A DNA stretch of 64,000 nt from Methanobacterium veterum (GTDB lineage: Archaea > Methanobacteriota > Methanobacteria > Methanobacteriales > Methanobacteriaceae): NCBI RefSeq assembly GCF_000745485.1, contig NZ_JQJK01000009.1, forward strand, positions 62,001-126,000, in the 5' to 3' direction. Both the position numbers and the translations under genes were made by a program. Of the stretch, positions 49,555 through 60,278 are shown piece by piece. The notes below the pieces were generated by a model. It was not told the DNA's origin. It did not search any database and saw only the letters and a program-made list of their open reading frames with translations. The stretch's first letter is position 1. Every line of letters begins with the position of its first letter.

Positions 49555-52500
49555 TTGCTAAAAATTTTTTGGAGGTGGGGGAAAATCTCGAAAGAGATTT
49601 TCAAAACATTCGGAAATCAGAGATTTCCGATGCCCCGAACACAGAGTGTTCGAGGGCCCCAAAAAATAAAAAATTTTTTGGAGGTTGAAGAAAAATTCAT
49701 AGAATTTTTCGAAACCCCAAAATCGAAGATTTTGGAGGTGAAAAAGATTAGAAAACAAGCTATTTTACTAATGATTACGGCTGTTTTTGTGATGGTTCTG
49801 TGTGGTGCAGTATCAGCAGAAAGTTCACAGGGAGGTAATGATACGGGTCAATTTCTACTAAACAATTCAACAGCAAATTCTAGTAATGTTAAAAGTACAG
49901 AACAACCTGTTGATCCGGAAATCACTTTAAATGTCACTTTAGAACACCCTGAGGCACTTTCTGGTAAACTACCAACTGTAACAGTGAAAGATACCAGTGG
50001 AAAAACTATCACTAATGTAAAAGTTGTTAAGGTTAAAAATAATCAGTATAAAGTTAATTTCCTCAGCGATAAAACAAGTTTCAAACTGACTGTAGGTGCC
50101 TTAGGCCATGTATCTCAAACAGTGAATGTATTAGTCTCACAGAGGAATGCCACGGATCCTGTACTTTATGGCGATGCATCTGTAAAGTTGAGGGCATATA
50201 ATCTGCTTATAATAAGTGGATCTTCGTCCTATGCCAAGCCTTTCGTTGATTCCAACAAGAAACTCAGGGACAAGGGCTACTACTTCAACATGAACTTCTT
50301 CACCAGCACGGATTTAACATCTGCAGACACCAAAGCGAAGATAAAACAGTCTGCATCTAAGGCAGATCTCATAGTCATAGAAATGATAAGTGAATCAGGC
50401 ACACTTTCAAATTTAATGCCGCTCTTATCAGATTCAAATGCCAAAATAATGGCTTTAAGATGCGGGGTCACATTTTTAAATAACGACAGTATTGATTCCA
50501 ACGACACCGAACTCCGTGCCTACTGGGACGGAACTGGTACAGACAACATGGAAAGGTTCCAGCTCAGGGCACTTCAAAGGGTTGGCATGTATGTTAAACC
50601 CTCTGAAAATCTGAGTGTTATAAATTATCCAACTGAATTCATATACCATCCAGATTCAACTACGCCACAGTTTGTAACATGGAATGACTATCTGAAATGG
50701 TACACTCAGAGCGGACACTACAAGTCTGGTAAGGCATGGGTAGGTATAATGATGTACGCCTCTACATTCTTCAATGGAAACGGTGACATGCCCATCAGCA
50801 TACTAAGAAGCCTGGAAGCCAAGGGTTTGAACGTGATTCTGGCTATAACAGCATCAAGTGACACTGCCCGAGCAAATGCCATAACAAAATACTTTTTGAA
50901 TGGTAACTCCTCTCGTGTAGGTGCCCTTGTGGCATGTGTTGGTTACAACATCATCTACAACAACCCTCAAAACAGCACAGATCTTCTGAAAAAGATGAAT
51001 GTGCCAATATTTGCCCCTATATATGCTTCAGACCTTGAATCCTGGAAGAACAGTTCTTCAGGACTTTCCAATGAAGTTTACTGGCAGGTTGCAATGCCTG
51101 AAATGGAAGGAAGAATCGAACCTATCATTATGGGCGGGGTCGAATCTGCAGAAACTGATCCATACACTGGAATCGTTGTCAAAAATTACCAGCCACTACC
51201 AGATAGGATAGAAAGAATAACTAACAGGGTTTATGACTGGATATTACTTCAAACACTCCCTAACAGTGCGAAAAAGATAGCAATTATTTATTATAACACT
51301 GCAGGAGGTAAAGATGGAGTCGGCGCTTCATATCTCAACGTTCCTGAGAGTATATCAGCAATACTCCAAGCACTTAAAGCATCAGGGTATAAAGTATCAG
51401 GCAACTATTCAGTTGAATCTATAATTGATCTGTTCCTGACAGCTGGAAATAATGTGGGTTCATGGGCTCCCGGAGAGCTTAAAAAGGTTGTGGATGCAGG
51501 TGCAATAACCATACCTCTCAGCGAATATATGGAATGGTTTAATACATTACCTAAAGAACTTAGAGATGAAGTAAATGCTAAGTGGGGCCCTGCTCCAGGT
51601 AATGTAATGGTATACGATGGTAAAATAGTTTTACCCGGTATAATGTTGGGTAATATATTCGTTGGTGCGCAGCCGATGCGTGGATGGGGAGAGAACTCCA
51701 CAGACATTGCTCATTCATCAACACTGCCACCGACCCACCAGTATATTGCATTCTACATGTGGTTGCAGAAGAAAATGGGTGCAAACGCAGTTATACATCT
51801 TGGAACACATGGAACCCTGGAATGGTTACCTGGGAAAAGTGTTGGGCTTGGTGAAGATGACTGGCCAGATATTCTCCTTGGAGACATACCAAACATATAC
51901 CCTTACATTGTTGATAACACTGGAGAGGGAACTCAGGCTAAAAGAAGGGGCTACGCAGTGATAATTGATCACTTAACAGCCCCACTTATAAGTTCAGGGT
52001 TATACGGAGATCTTTCGACTCTTCAAGACTTGATAAACAGTTACGACAGCACAAGCGACAGTGAACGTAAAACAGTTCTGGAGAAACAGATCAGAGCACT
52101 TGTAACTAAAATGAATCTGGATCAGGATATTGATCTCAATATGAACATTGCAGACTTTGAAACCATTAAAAACGAAATTGAACACCATTTAGAGGATCTT
52201 GCAGCAACACTCATGCCTTATGGGCTCCACACATTTGGAGTTGCCTTGAACGGCACGATTCTAGATCAGATGGTTGAATCTATAGTGAGCTTTGACCCCG
52301 CAAATAGGAATAATGCTGAGTTCCGGGCAAATATAAGGGCTGCACTCTCTCAAAACTATGAAATGGAATCATTACTTGCAGCTTTAAATGGAGAATTTGT
52401 ATCTCCCTCTTTGGGTGGTGATCCAATTCGTAAGCCAGATGTGCTCCCAACAGGTTCCAATTTCTATTCCTTTGACCCAAGATCAGCTCCAGATACAACA

Positions 52501-54114
52501 GCTTGGGAGATAGGTAAGAAAATGGCTGATGACATGCTAAAAGATTACTACAAGAAAAATGGACGTTACCCTGAAACAGTGGGAGTTGTTCTCTGGTCAA
52601 CTGAAACCATGCGTACTAACGGCCAGACCATAGCTATGATACTCAGGTACATGGGCCTGGAACCGGAATGGAAGTCTGGAAGATTTGTAGGTGTTAAGGT
52701 AACTCCATTGAGTGAACTCCAGAGGCCCCGTGTTGATGTGGTTGTAACAATAAGCGGTCTCTTCAGGGATACATTCCCTTACACCATAGACATTCTGGAC
52801 AAGGCATTCCGTCAGGTTGCAAACCTGTCTGAAAGCACCAGCAACAACTTCGTTAAGAAGCACTACCAGAACAACTACAACAAGTATGTGAACAGTGGTA
52901 TGAGCTCTAAAGATGCAGATATCCTGGCAGGGGCCAGGATATTCGGAGAAGCGCCTGGAAGTTATGGAACTGGAGTTGCAGCACAGGTACCATCCACGTC
53001 CAAGTGGAAGGATCAATCTGATCTCGTGGACACATACCTCTCAAGGATGTCCTACATCTATGGTGCAGGCACTTATGGTTTACAGGGACTTCAGGCCTTC
53101 AAGGATCAGCTGAAAAATGTACAGGCAACTGTACAGGTGAGGGACAACAATTATGGAGTTTTAGACAATGACGATGTTTACCAGTACCTGGGCGGTCTTT
53201 CAATGGCTGTAAAAAGCCTTTCTGGAAATGATGTCAGTGTTTACATTGCCAACACGCGTTCAAATCCAAAGATAGAGACACTGGATAACTTTTTAGCCAC
53301 TGAGTTCCGAACCAGACTTGCAAATCCTAAGTGGAAAGAGGGAATGCTTAACGAGGGATTTTCGGGTGCCCATGAAATTGTAAAGGAGATAGGTAACATG
53401 TTCGCCTGGGATGCAGTGCAGTCCAACGTAGTTAAGGATTGGATGTATGAAACCCTGGCCAAAGATTACATGACCAATCCTGATGTCCGCAGTGCACTGC
53501 TCAAATCTAACCCCTACGCATACACATCTATACTGGGATGGATGCTTGAGGCAAACCGGAGAAACATGTGGAGCGCTGACAAGGCTACCTTAACTGAACT
53601 GGCTAATCAGTATATTAATTACGCTAATCAGTATGGTGTTACCTGCTGCCACCACACGTGTGCTAATATTGACTTCAGCAATTTTGTGGTTATGAGCTCT
53701 TCATTGAGCACGGCTCAGCTTAAACAGTTCGCGGATATGATGAATAAGGCTACTAGTCAAACTTTAACTGTAGACTCTAAAGGGGCAAATTCACAGAATG
53801 AAAATTCTGGTAAAGGTCAATCTAGTACAGGTAAAGGCAGCGGCAGTGTTGGTTCTTCTGGAAGCGGTGTGGGCAGTGTTGGGGCAGCAGCGGTTACAGC
53901 TGCAACTAAAAGTGCTTCAAGCAGCAGCAGTACTTCAGTAGCTTCCGGCAGTAAAAATGCCTATGAAGTATCTACAGCAGCTTCTAGCGGTGCATCAGGA
54001 TCTTCAGGAGTTCCTGCACTGGCTATCATAGGGGTAGTATCAATTTTATGTCTACTCGGTGCTGGTTACTTCAAATCAGATATTTTAAACCTGTTGAAAC
54101 AGTCTAAAAAATAA
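49555..54114 (+). CDS. Secreted, membrane-anchored CobN-like protein 2 (intact motif)
   Basis: Protein of about 1519 residues with the same plan as its neighbour: signal peptide (AILLMITAVFVMVLCG, AVSAE), beta-rich N-terminal part, CobN/BchH chelatase region, long Ser/Gly linker (GSGSVGSSGSGVGSVG) and a C-terminal membrane anchor ending DILNLLKQSKK. The motif HLGTHGTLEWLPGK at about 748-761 is complete, as are PPTHQYIAFYMW and GLYGDL. An outward-facing chelatase or tetrapyrrole-binding role is inferred. TTG 49555 has AGAGG 4 nt upstream and would translate about 60 residues of hairpin-derived sequence before the signal peptide. Alternatives are GTG 49738 or ATT 49747, the latter 5 nt after GGAGGTGA. 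It lacks adjacent ChlI/ChlD-like ATPase genes. Confidence 0.8.
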   Translation: MLKIFWRWGKISKEIFKTFGNQRFPMPRTQSVRGPQKIKNFLEVEEKFIEFFETPKSKILEVKKIRKQAILLMITAVFVMVLCGAVSAESSQGGNDTGQFLLNNSTANSSNVKSTEQPVDPEITLNVTLEHPEALSGKLPTVTVKDTSGKTITNVKVVKVKNNQYKVNFLSDKTSFKLTVGALGHVSQTVNVLVSQRNATDPVLYGDASVKLRAYNLLIISGSSSYAKPFVDSNKKLRDKGYYFNMNFFTSTDLTSADTKAKIKQSASKADLIVIEMISESGTLSNLMPLLSDSNAKIMALRCGVTFLNNDSIDSNDTELRAYWDGTGTDNMERFQLRALQRVGMYVKPSENLSVINYPTEFIYHPDSTTPQFVTWNDYLKWYTQSGHYKSGKAWVGIMMYASTFFNGNGDMPISILRSLEAKGLNVILAITASSDTARANAITKYFLNGNSSRVGALVACVGYNIIYNNPQNSTDLLKKMNVPIFAPIYASDLESWKNSSSGLSNEVYWQVAMPEMEGRIEPIIMGGVESAETDPYTGIVVKNYQPLPDRIERITNRVYDWILLQTLPNSAKKIAIIYYNTAGGKDGVGASYLNVPESISAILQALKASGYKVSGNYSVESIIDLFLTAGNNVGSWAPGELKKVVDAGAITIPLSEYMEWFNTLPKELRDEVNAKWGPAPGNVMVYDGKIVLPGIMLGNIFVGAQPMRGWGENSTDIAHSSTLPPTHQYIAFYMWLQKKMGANAVIHLGTHGTLEWLPGKSVGLGEDDWPDILLGDIPNIYPYIVDNTGEGTQAKRRGYAVIIDHLTAPLISSGLYGDLSTLQDLINSYDSTSDSERKTVLEKQIRALVTKMNLDQDIDLNMNIADFETIKNEIEHHLEDLAATLMPYGLHTFGVALNGTILDQMVESIVSFDPANRNNAEFRANIRAALSQNYEMESLLAALNGEFVSPSLGGDPIRKPDVLPTGSNFYSFDPRSAPDTTAWEIGKKMADDMLKDYYKKNGRYPETVGVVLWSTETMRTNGQTIAMILRYMGLEPEWKSGRFVGVKVTPLSELQRPRVDVVVTISGLFRDTFPYTIDILDKAFRQVANLSESTSNNFVKKHYQNNYNKYVNSGMSSKDADILAGARIFGEAPGSYGTGVAAQVPSTSKWKDQSDLVDTYLSRMSYIYGAGTYGLQGLQAFKDQLKNVQATVQVRDNNYGVLDNDDVYQYLGGLSMAVKSLSGNDVSVYIANTRSNPKIETLDNFLATEFRTRLANPKWKEGMLNEGFSGAHEIVKEIGNMFAWDAVQSNVVKDWMYETLAKDYMTNPDVRSALLKSNPYAYTSILGWMLEANRRNMWSADKATLTELANQYINYANQYGVTCCHHTCANIDFSNFVVMSSSLSTAQLKQFADMMNKATSQTLTVDSKGANSQNENSGKGQSSTGKGSGSVGSSGSGVGSVGAAAVTAATKSASSSSSTSVASGSKNAYEVSTAASSGASGSSGVPALAIIGVVSILCLLGAGYFKSDILNLLKQSKK
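49556..49742 (+). repeat. Hairpin island 7, overlapping the 5' end of CobN-like gene 2
   Basis: Six perfect units in 160 bp: GAAAATCTC-GAAA-GAGATTTTC (49581-49602), CGGAAATC-AGA-GATTTCCG (49611-49629), CGAACAC-AGA-GTGTTCG (49636-49652), CCAAAAAAT-N5-ATTTTTTGG (49659-49681), GAAAAATTC-ATA-GAATTTTTC (49690-49710) and CCAAAATC-GAA-GATTTTGG (49717-49735). Three times a stem runs straight into GGAGGT, ending with GGAGGTGA at 49734-49741. The frame stays open through all units. Confidence 0.88.
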
Positions 54115-54498
54115 ATTTTCCTTTTTTTTATTTTTTTTAACAAGCTTTTTTTTGTATTTTACCTGTAGTTTACTAAGTTTTTGAGGGTTTTTGTGGAATT
54201 TTTTATTATGAATTAACTGTTCTGTGGTAATAGGATGTAATTTACTTTAATTTTTTTGAAATGGGCTTGAAAAAAATAGATAATATTAAATATCACTTAT
54301 AATTGAATAAAATTCAAGTATACTTGATAAAGGAGATATTTTATTTATAAGTTTAAATACTGTGTTTAAATGGTTAAAACAGGATATATAATGATTATAT
54401 AAGAATATAGGCTGTTTAATATGATTTTTTACTAACACGGTAGAATTAACTGTTTGATTCAGTTATACATAAAAAAATTAGATTAATAAGTGGTTAAT
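54115..54498. other. Spacer between CobN-like gene 2 and sppA
   Basis: Starts with several T-runs (54119-54152) that could end the upstream transcript. It contains promoter block copy 2. After the block, AAAGGAGATATT (about 54329-54340) looks like a ribosome site with no frame behind it. The last 60 bases hold the sppA start region. Confidence 0.6.
54245..54327 (+). promoter_or_regulatory. Repeated promoter block copy 2
   Basis: Nearly identical to copy 3 over more than 80 bp (CTTGAAAAAAATAGATAATA, TTAAATATCACTTATAATTG), ending in the perfect 14-bp palindrome TCAAGTATACTTGA (54314-54327). It lies about 170 bp upstream of sppA and may drive it or be an orphan promoter left from a lost gene. 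Confidence 0.7.
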
Positions 54499-55395
54499 AT
54501 GGATAAAAATGGTAAAATACTGTTGATAATTATAGGTGGACTTTTACTGGTGGCTGTTTTTTTAAGTATAGTGGCCATCATAGGCTTTTCATCTGGAGGT
54601 ACGATAGCGGTTATACCTATTCATGGGGAAATTGGGTATGGGTCTTCAGATGGAAGTGGAGGTGTTGTAAATCCTGAAGTGATTAAAAGTGAGATTGAGG
54701 CAGCTGAAAATGATAGTTCTGTAGGTGCGGTTCTTTTGGATATTAATAGCCCTGGAGGAACTCCGGTTGCAAGCGAAGAGATCATGAATGCAGTTAAAAA
54801 CTGTAAAAAGCCGGTGGTTGCATGGATTAGTGATACTGGAGCATCTGGAGCGTACCTTGCGGCTTCTTCTGCTGATAAAATCGTTGCAAGTAATTCTTCG
54901 TGGGTTGGCAGTATCGGCGTGATACTTGATTTAACCAACTTCTCTGATCTGTACAAGAAAATTGGGATTACCAAATATGTGATAAAGGGCGGAAAGTACA
55001 AGGATATGGGCGCTGATTACAGGAATTTAACTTCACAGGAAAGAAGCATGCTTCAAACTATGGTAAATGAAAATTATGACAATTTTATTGGCATGGTTGC
55101 AGAAAACCGGAATTTAAGCAGGGAATATGTGAAGAGCATTGCAGAAGGGAAGATATATACTGGAAAACAGGCCAAAGAACTTAAACTTATAGACGAAACA
55201 GGCGGTAAAGACCAAGCTTTAGACATTGCAGCGAAATTAGGTGGAATTAGGGGCCATTACAATGTTGTTACAATGACTTCTACCCAATCATTTAATGATG
55301 CTTTAAGCGGAGTGTCTACTAAAATTGGATATTCCATAGGAAAAGGAATTGGGAGTATTATGGAGCAGGATACCCTTGGAAATGTGCAATATTAA
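54499..55395 (+). CDS. sppA: Signal peptide peptidase SppA (Ser-Lys protease)
   Basis: Membrane-anchored protease of 298 residues of the S49 family, which degrades released signal peptides and membrane fragments at the outer face. One N-terminal span (ILLIIIGGLLLVAVFLSIVA) is followed by the crotonase-like protease domain. The catalytic Ser is S116 in GASGAYLAAS and the Lys is K168 in GGKYKDMG, 52 residues apart as in bacterial single-domain SppA. AAGTGGT supports ATG 54499; GTG 54490 is part of that site. Its place beside two large signal-peptide-bearing surface proteins is suggestive only. Confidence 0.93.
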   Translation: MDKNGKILLIIIGGLLLVAVFLSIVAIIGFSSGGTIAVIPIHGEIGYGSSDGSGGVVNPEVIKSEIEAAENDSSVGAVLLDINSPGGTPVASEEIMNAVKNCKKPVVAWISDTGASGAYLAASSADKIVASNSSWVGSIGVILDLTNFSDLYKKIGITKYVIKGGKYKDMGADYRNLTSQERSMLQTMVNENYDNFIGMVAENRNLSREYVKSIAEGKIYTGKQAKELKLIDETGGKDQALDIAAKLGGIRGHYNVVTMTSTQSFNDALSGVSTKIGYSIGKGIGSIMEQDTLGNVQY

Positions 55396-55599
55396 CTCCA
55401 TGAACTTTTAAGTCATTTAAGGTGAATAATTTAATATTTTCCTTACTTTTTGGGAATTTATTATGTAATAATTTTAAAAAAAGGAAACATTAGTACTTGG
55501 TTTGGAAAGACTATTTATTTAAAGTCTTAATTTAGAGGTTTTTAATTTAGGAAGATACTGATTGAAAATGCAATTTGTGGAATTGAGTGTGTGGTATTT

Positions 55600-55791
55600 A
55601 TGATTTTATGTTCTGAATGTGGAAAGGAAAATGAGGATAGCAATAAGTTCTGTAGTGGGTGCGGTGCTATTTTAGACACATTTAAACAGGTTATATTTGA
55701 AAATAAGAATAAAATAAAGCAATTTAAATTGGTCAGTATTATAATGATTACTTTCCTTTCATTTTGTCTGATAATATCATTTATATTTTAA
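55600..55791 (+). CDS. Small zinc-ribbon membrane protein
   Basis: Protein of 63 residues: an N-terminal zinc ribbon with two CxxC knuckles (CSECGKENEDSNKFCSGCG), a basic linker and one C-terminal membrane span (IIMITFLSFCLIISFIF). Such zinc_ribbon_2 tails are common in archaeal membrane proteins and probably mediate contacts in the cytosol. GTGGT supports the ATG at 55600. No neighbour suggests a partner. Confidence 0.75.
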   Translation: MILCSECGKENEDSNKFCSGCGAILDTFKQVIFENKNKIKQFKLVSIIMITFLSFCLIISFIF

Positions 55792-56090
55792 AAAATAATA
55801 ATTAAAATTTGATTTTATGTATTTAAAGTTTTATTATATTTTGATTTAAAAATAATATGTTATTGATGCTTTTTTTTGATTATTTTAATTATTTATGACT
55901 TTAAATGTAATTTAAATATATTATATGAGTTTAATTTTTTGTTTTTTGCTATTAGTTTTTATGGTTGTTTTTTGTGTTGTTATTTTTTACTTTTTCAAGT
56001 TTATTTTACTTTTATTCAACTAAAATGGAAAAGTATAAATAATAGATGTTAATACCTATTTGTATTAATATGAAAGGGGATTGATTGTAG

Positions 56091-59000
56091 ATGAAGTTGA
56101 AAGGGGTATTTTTGATTTTAGTCTTATGTTTTTTGAGTGTGGGCACTGTTTCAGCCGCTAATTTGACTGTTAATCCTGGCGGAAGTATTCAGTCAGTTAT
56201 AGATAATGCTTCTTCTAATGATACGATTACAGTTAATGATAATAATGGCTCTGCTTATACTTATAATGAAAATATTGTTATCAATAAAAAGTTAACATTG
56301 CAGGCTAAAAGCGGAGGATTAGTAGCTATTCGAACGTTGGATTCTTCACTTCCAACTGTTAGGGTAACTTCTAATGGAAATGGCTCAGTAATTAAAGGTT
56401 TCACTATAAAAGGAGTTACAAGTCCTTCTGCGGGAATATTGGTGGATCAATGTAGTAAATGTACTATTTCTGGAAATAATATAAGCAACAATTATATTGG
56501 GGTTCAATTTCAAGACTCAAAGAATAATACTGTGTTTGGAAATAATTTAAATGCAATGATTGTGGAATTTATGGGGATACTTCAGATAATAACCTCATAG
56601 CCAAAAACAATATAACTAGTGGGAATGTTGGAATAGCAATCTATAATTCAAACAATAATGTAATATCTGGAAATAATATAGCAAATAATAATAATAATGG
56701 TGGATGGGATGGATGTGGAATTTACCTTTCTTCCTCATCAGCTAACATCAACTTCAACAGAATATATGGAAACATGGAAGATGGACTTTTGAATTATGGG
56801 GGAATTATAAATGCTACTAATAATTGGTGGGGTTCAAATAATGATCCCACACTCAATTCAAGCAACATTTACAATATTGTGGGAATAATTACATATGCTC
56901 CTTGGATTGTTTTAAGTACAAATGTAAACTATGAAGAGAGTAATCCTATAGTGACTGCAGATTTAACTCATAATAGTGCAGGTAATGATACTTCTTCACA
57001 GGGGCATGTTCCTGATGATATTCCGGTAAACTACTTCACAAGGGCACATACAATTATGGCTACTGTTAATACTAGAAATGGAAAGGCCAATGCAACATAT
57101 ACTTCAGGAATTGGAACTATTACAGTTACTGTGGATGGGCAAAGTGTATTAATCCCTATCAATGATCATACGCCGCCAACTGTGACTGCAAGTCTTGCTG
57201 GTGGAGTTTACAACACCACAAAAACAGTAACTTTAACAGCCAGTGACGACAGTGGTATGGATCCTATCCTTTATTATAGTTTAAATAACGGTGCAACATG
57301 GAATAGTCATGCTAAAACTATTACTTTGAACCTTAATCAGGGAATAACAAACCTTAAGTTTTATGCCCGTGATAATGCAGGTAATATGTGCTTAAATCAA
57401 ACTATAACATATGCAATTGACCTTACTGCACCAACTGTAACTGCAAATCTTGCAGGTGGAGCTTACAACACTACAAAAACTGTAATTTTAACTGCCAGTG
57501 ATAATTTTGATTCAAATCCTGTGATTTATTACACAACCAATGGTAGTACACCTACGACTTCTAGTACAAAATATGTTGGCTCTATTAATATTGTTAGTAC
57601 TACTACTTTGAAGTTTATAGCAGTGGATAATGCAGGTAATCAGGCCGCGATTCAAACCCAAAATTACATTTTAAACCTTCCAATTATAAATGTTAACACG
57701 GGAAAAAGTTATTCTACTATCCAATCTGCTATTGATGATTCTTCAACTTCTGATGGAGATACTATAAATATTAAGAATGGAACCTATACAGAAAATGTAG
57801 TTGTTAATAAAAAACTTATCATTAGGTCAGTTTCTGGAGCAAATGTCACTGTTAAGTCTGTTACAATTGCTTCAACTGGAAGTGGTTCAACAATACAAAA
57901 CTTAACATTAAATAAACTTGCCTTAAATTCTGCTAACGATTGTTTTATCACAGGAAACACGGTTAATGGAGCTGGAATTTCTTTTGTGAGTGCAAATAAC
58001 AATCATATTTCAAACAATAATATATCTAACTGTGGAATTCCAGGAATTTATATGGATACTTCAAATAATAACACCATAGTCGGAAACAACATAACAAATA
58101 ATCATGCTGCCGGAATAGAGATTCTTTATTCAATCAATAACTTAATATCTGGAAATAATATAGAAAATAATGGGTTTAGACAATATGGTGGAATTTACAT
58201 TGTTTATTCATCAGCTAACATTAACTTCAATAGAATATTGGGAAATGATGCATATGGAATTTTTAATGAGGGAAATGGAACTGTAAATGCTACTAATAAT
58301 TGGTGGGGTTTAAATATGGATCCAGCAACCAATTCAAGCAACATTTACGATTATGGAGGAACTGGAAAAATAACTTGTAATCCATGGTTAATTTTGAATG
58401 TAGCTGCTAATCCTGCAAGTACTAATAATAATTCTACAATAACTGCAGATTTAACTCATAATAGTGCTGGTAATGACACTTCTTCACAGGGCCATGTTCC
58501 AGATGGTATACCTGTAGATTTCACTGCAACATCAGGAACTATAATCAACTCCCCTTACACTAGAAATGGTAAAGCAGCAGCAGTTTTGAGTAATCTTCAG
58601 TCAATTGGGGCGAATGTAATAGTTAAACTTGATAATCAAAATGTTTCTACATTGGTTATTAAGACACCTGCCCGTGCTATTTTGACTATTAATAGTACTG
58701 CACTTGATTATTATACGAATCAACAGTTAAATTTTGCATATGAGATCAATTTGACGAGCCCGGTTACATGGGTAAGTGTTGTGTATAATGAAGCTGGTAT
58801 AGTTGGTGCTGAGTCATTAAAGGTTTTGGTGAATGGAAATACTGTTTTAACAAAATATTTCATGAATTACAGGAGTGTTCCCAATGATAATATTCAAATG
58901 ACTTTAACTTATCCCGGAGGATCTTCAACTCGAAATGAAACTATATATTACAGAAATGGGCCAGATGCAGGATTTGAAATTATACAAAGCTTTGCAATCG

Positions 59001-59969
59001 CCACAAACAAAATAACTGACAATACAGTACAATCCTGGCTAAACCGAAACTCCACATATCCCACAGGCGCCACAAAAGCAGCTTACGGAACATTCATGAC
59101 AGCATTAACCACTTTATGGCTCAGTGACAAATTAGCAGATGAAATGGCTTCTCAGTTGAATGTGACATGGAGTAGAACCCCTCCAACAGTGGTTATGAGT
59201 GGTGTGAATATGTATGGTACAGGTTATGTGCATTGTCAGGATCCTGCGATGGGTATGAGTGTTAATGGTGCTGTGGATAATATAAAAAATTTTAGATTTG
59301 CGTGTTCATTTCTCCTCTCTGAAGTGGAGCATGCTGCTGTAGGGGCTACTGGTTTGTCAGTTAGTTCAACAGTTGCAGGGATTATGTCTGGTATTTTAAA
59401 TGGTGAAACTTTTGATATGATTAGGAATGGTAGCATGGTGACTATAATGTTAAATGGTAGTCCTGATTCTCAGATAATTATTGATTCAGATTCAGGTTTA
59501 GTATGGGACTTAACTGAATCCAATGGTTTCGTGTATAAAGGTGCAATATCTCAAGTTAATGCTTATTGTTACCATGATCAATTAACTAGCAGCTCACTGG
59601 TCAATTTCAAGTTGGATAAATAGCTTAAGTGGGGCAGGTTCTAATTTATTTTCCGTATTGAGTGCAGGATTTGGAGGAGTTATGAGTTTAGTTAATTCAG
59701 GATCTCTTGGAGAAATGATATTATCAAAGGCAGGTCCTTTGGGCGGTACAGTTATGTTAGCTGGGTCTGCCATGTATGTCGAAGGTCAATTTGTAGTTTA
59801 TATAAGAAATAAGGAAATACCTCAAGAATATTGGAAGAATTGTGCTTACCATCCTTCTGATTGTAAAGTTGTAGCATATTTAAATCCAGAAGATCATACT
59901 ATTTATTATATAGAGGTTCCTGTGGGTTCAAATGGTTATCAAAAGTGGGATGAAGCAGTTTATATATAA
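56091..59969 (+). pseudogene. Surface beta-helix protein, broken by two probable frameshifts
   Basis: Three frames make one reading of about 1290 residues. Frame 1 (56091-56600) has a signal peptide (ending TVSAANLTV) and beta-helix repeats. It breaks near 56552: the alternative frame continues at once as NDCGIYGDTSDNNLIAKNNI and runs to a stop at 59623, suggesting one missing base. Frame 2 carries NATNNWWG repeats, Ig-like segments, two chitobiase-type modules, a second beta-helix and an unknown C-terminal domain. From 59613 a third frame (WINSLSGAGSNLFSVLSAG) continues to 59969 without a start signal, suggesting one extra base. The intact protein would be an adhesin-like cell-surface protein. 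Sequencing error is the alternative. Confidence 0.7.
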
Positions 59970-59981
59970 GGGGAGATAATT

Positions 59982-60278
59982 TTGTTTAAGTATAATTTTT
60001 CAGATAAAAAAAATCATTACGTCAGGTTATTTACCTTAATTTTAGCTTATATATTCATATTAGTATTAATTTTTTCTGCAGTTGTTTTTAATGTTTTAAA
60101 TTCTGATTTTTATTTTGCTCCATTTTTCTTTGTATTAATTTTTGTAGGGTGGATTTCAGTTATGTATGTGTATATTCAAAGGAAGAGTTTTGGGCGTCAT
60201 TATGAAATAATCATATTGCTATTGTTGGTGTGGTTTGTTGTAATTGTGGCTCAAAGAATTAAATTTTTAATTTTTTAA
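59982..60278 (+). CDS. Small membrane hypothetical protein
   Basis: Protein of 98 residues with three hydrophobic segments (LFTLILAYIFILVLIFSAVV, FYFAPFFFVLIFVGWISVMY, IIILLLLVWFVVIVA) and short polar loops. The start is TTG 59982 with AAGGGGAGA upstream. It begins 12 bases after the end of the broken surface-protein reading, so it probably belongs to the same transcript. No family is recognised. Confidence 0.65.
   Translation: MFKYNFSDKKNHYVRLFTLILAYIFILVLIFSAVVFNVLNSDFYFAPFFFVLIFVGWISVMYVYIQRKSFGRHYEIIILLLLVWFVVIVAQRIKFLIF

Noticed and set aside
52597..53016. Minus-strand frame of 139 codons within CobN-like gene 2
   Set aside because: Shadow of the chelatase frame, which carries clear family motifs over the same region.
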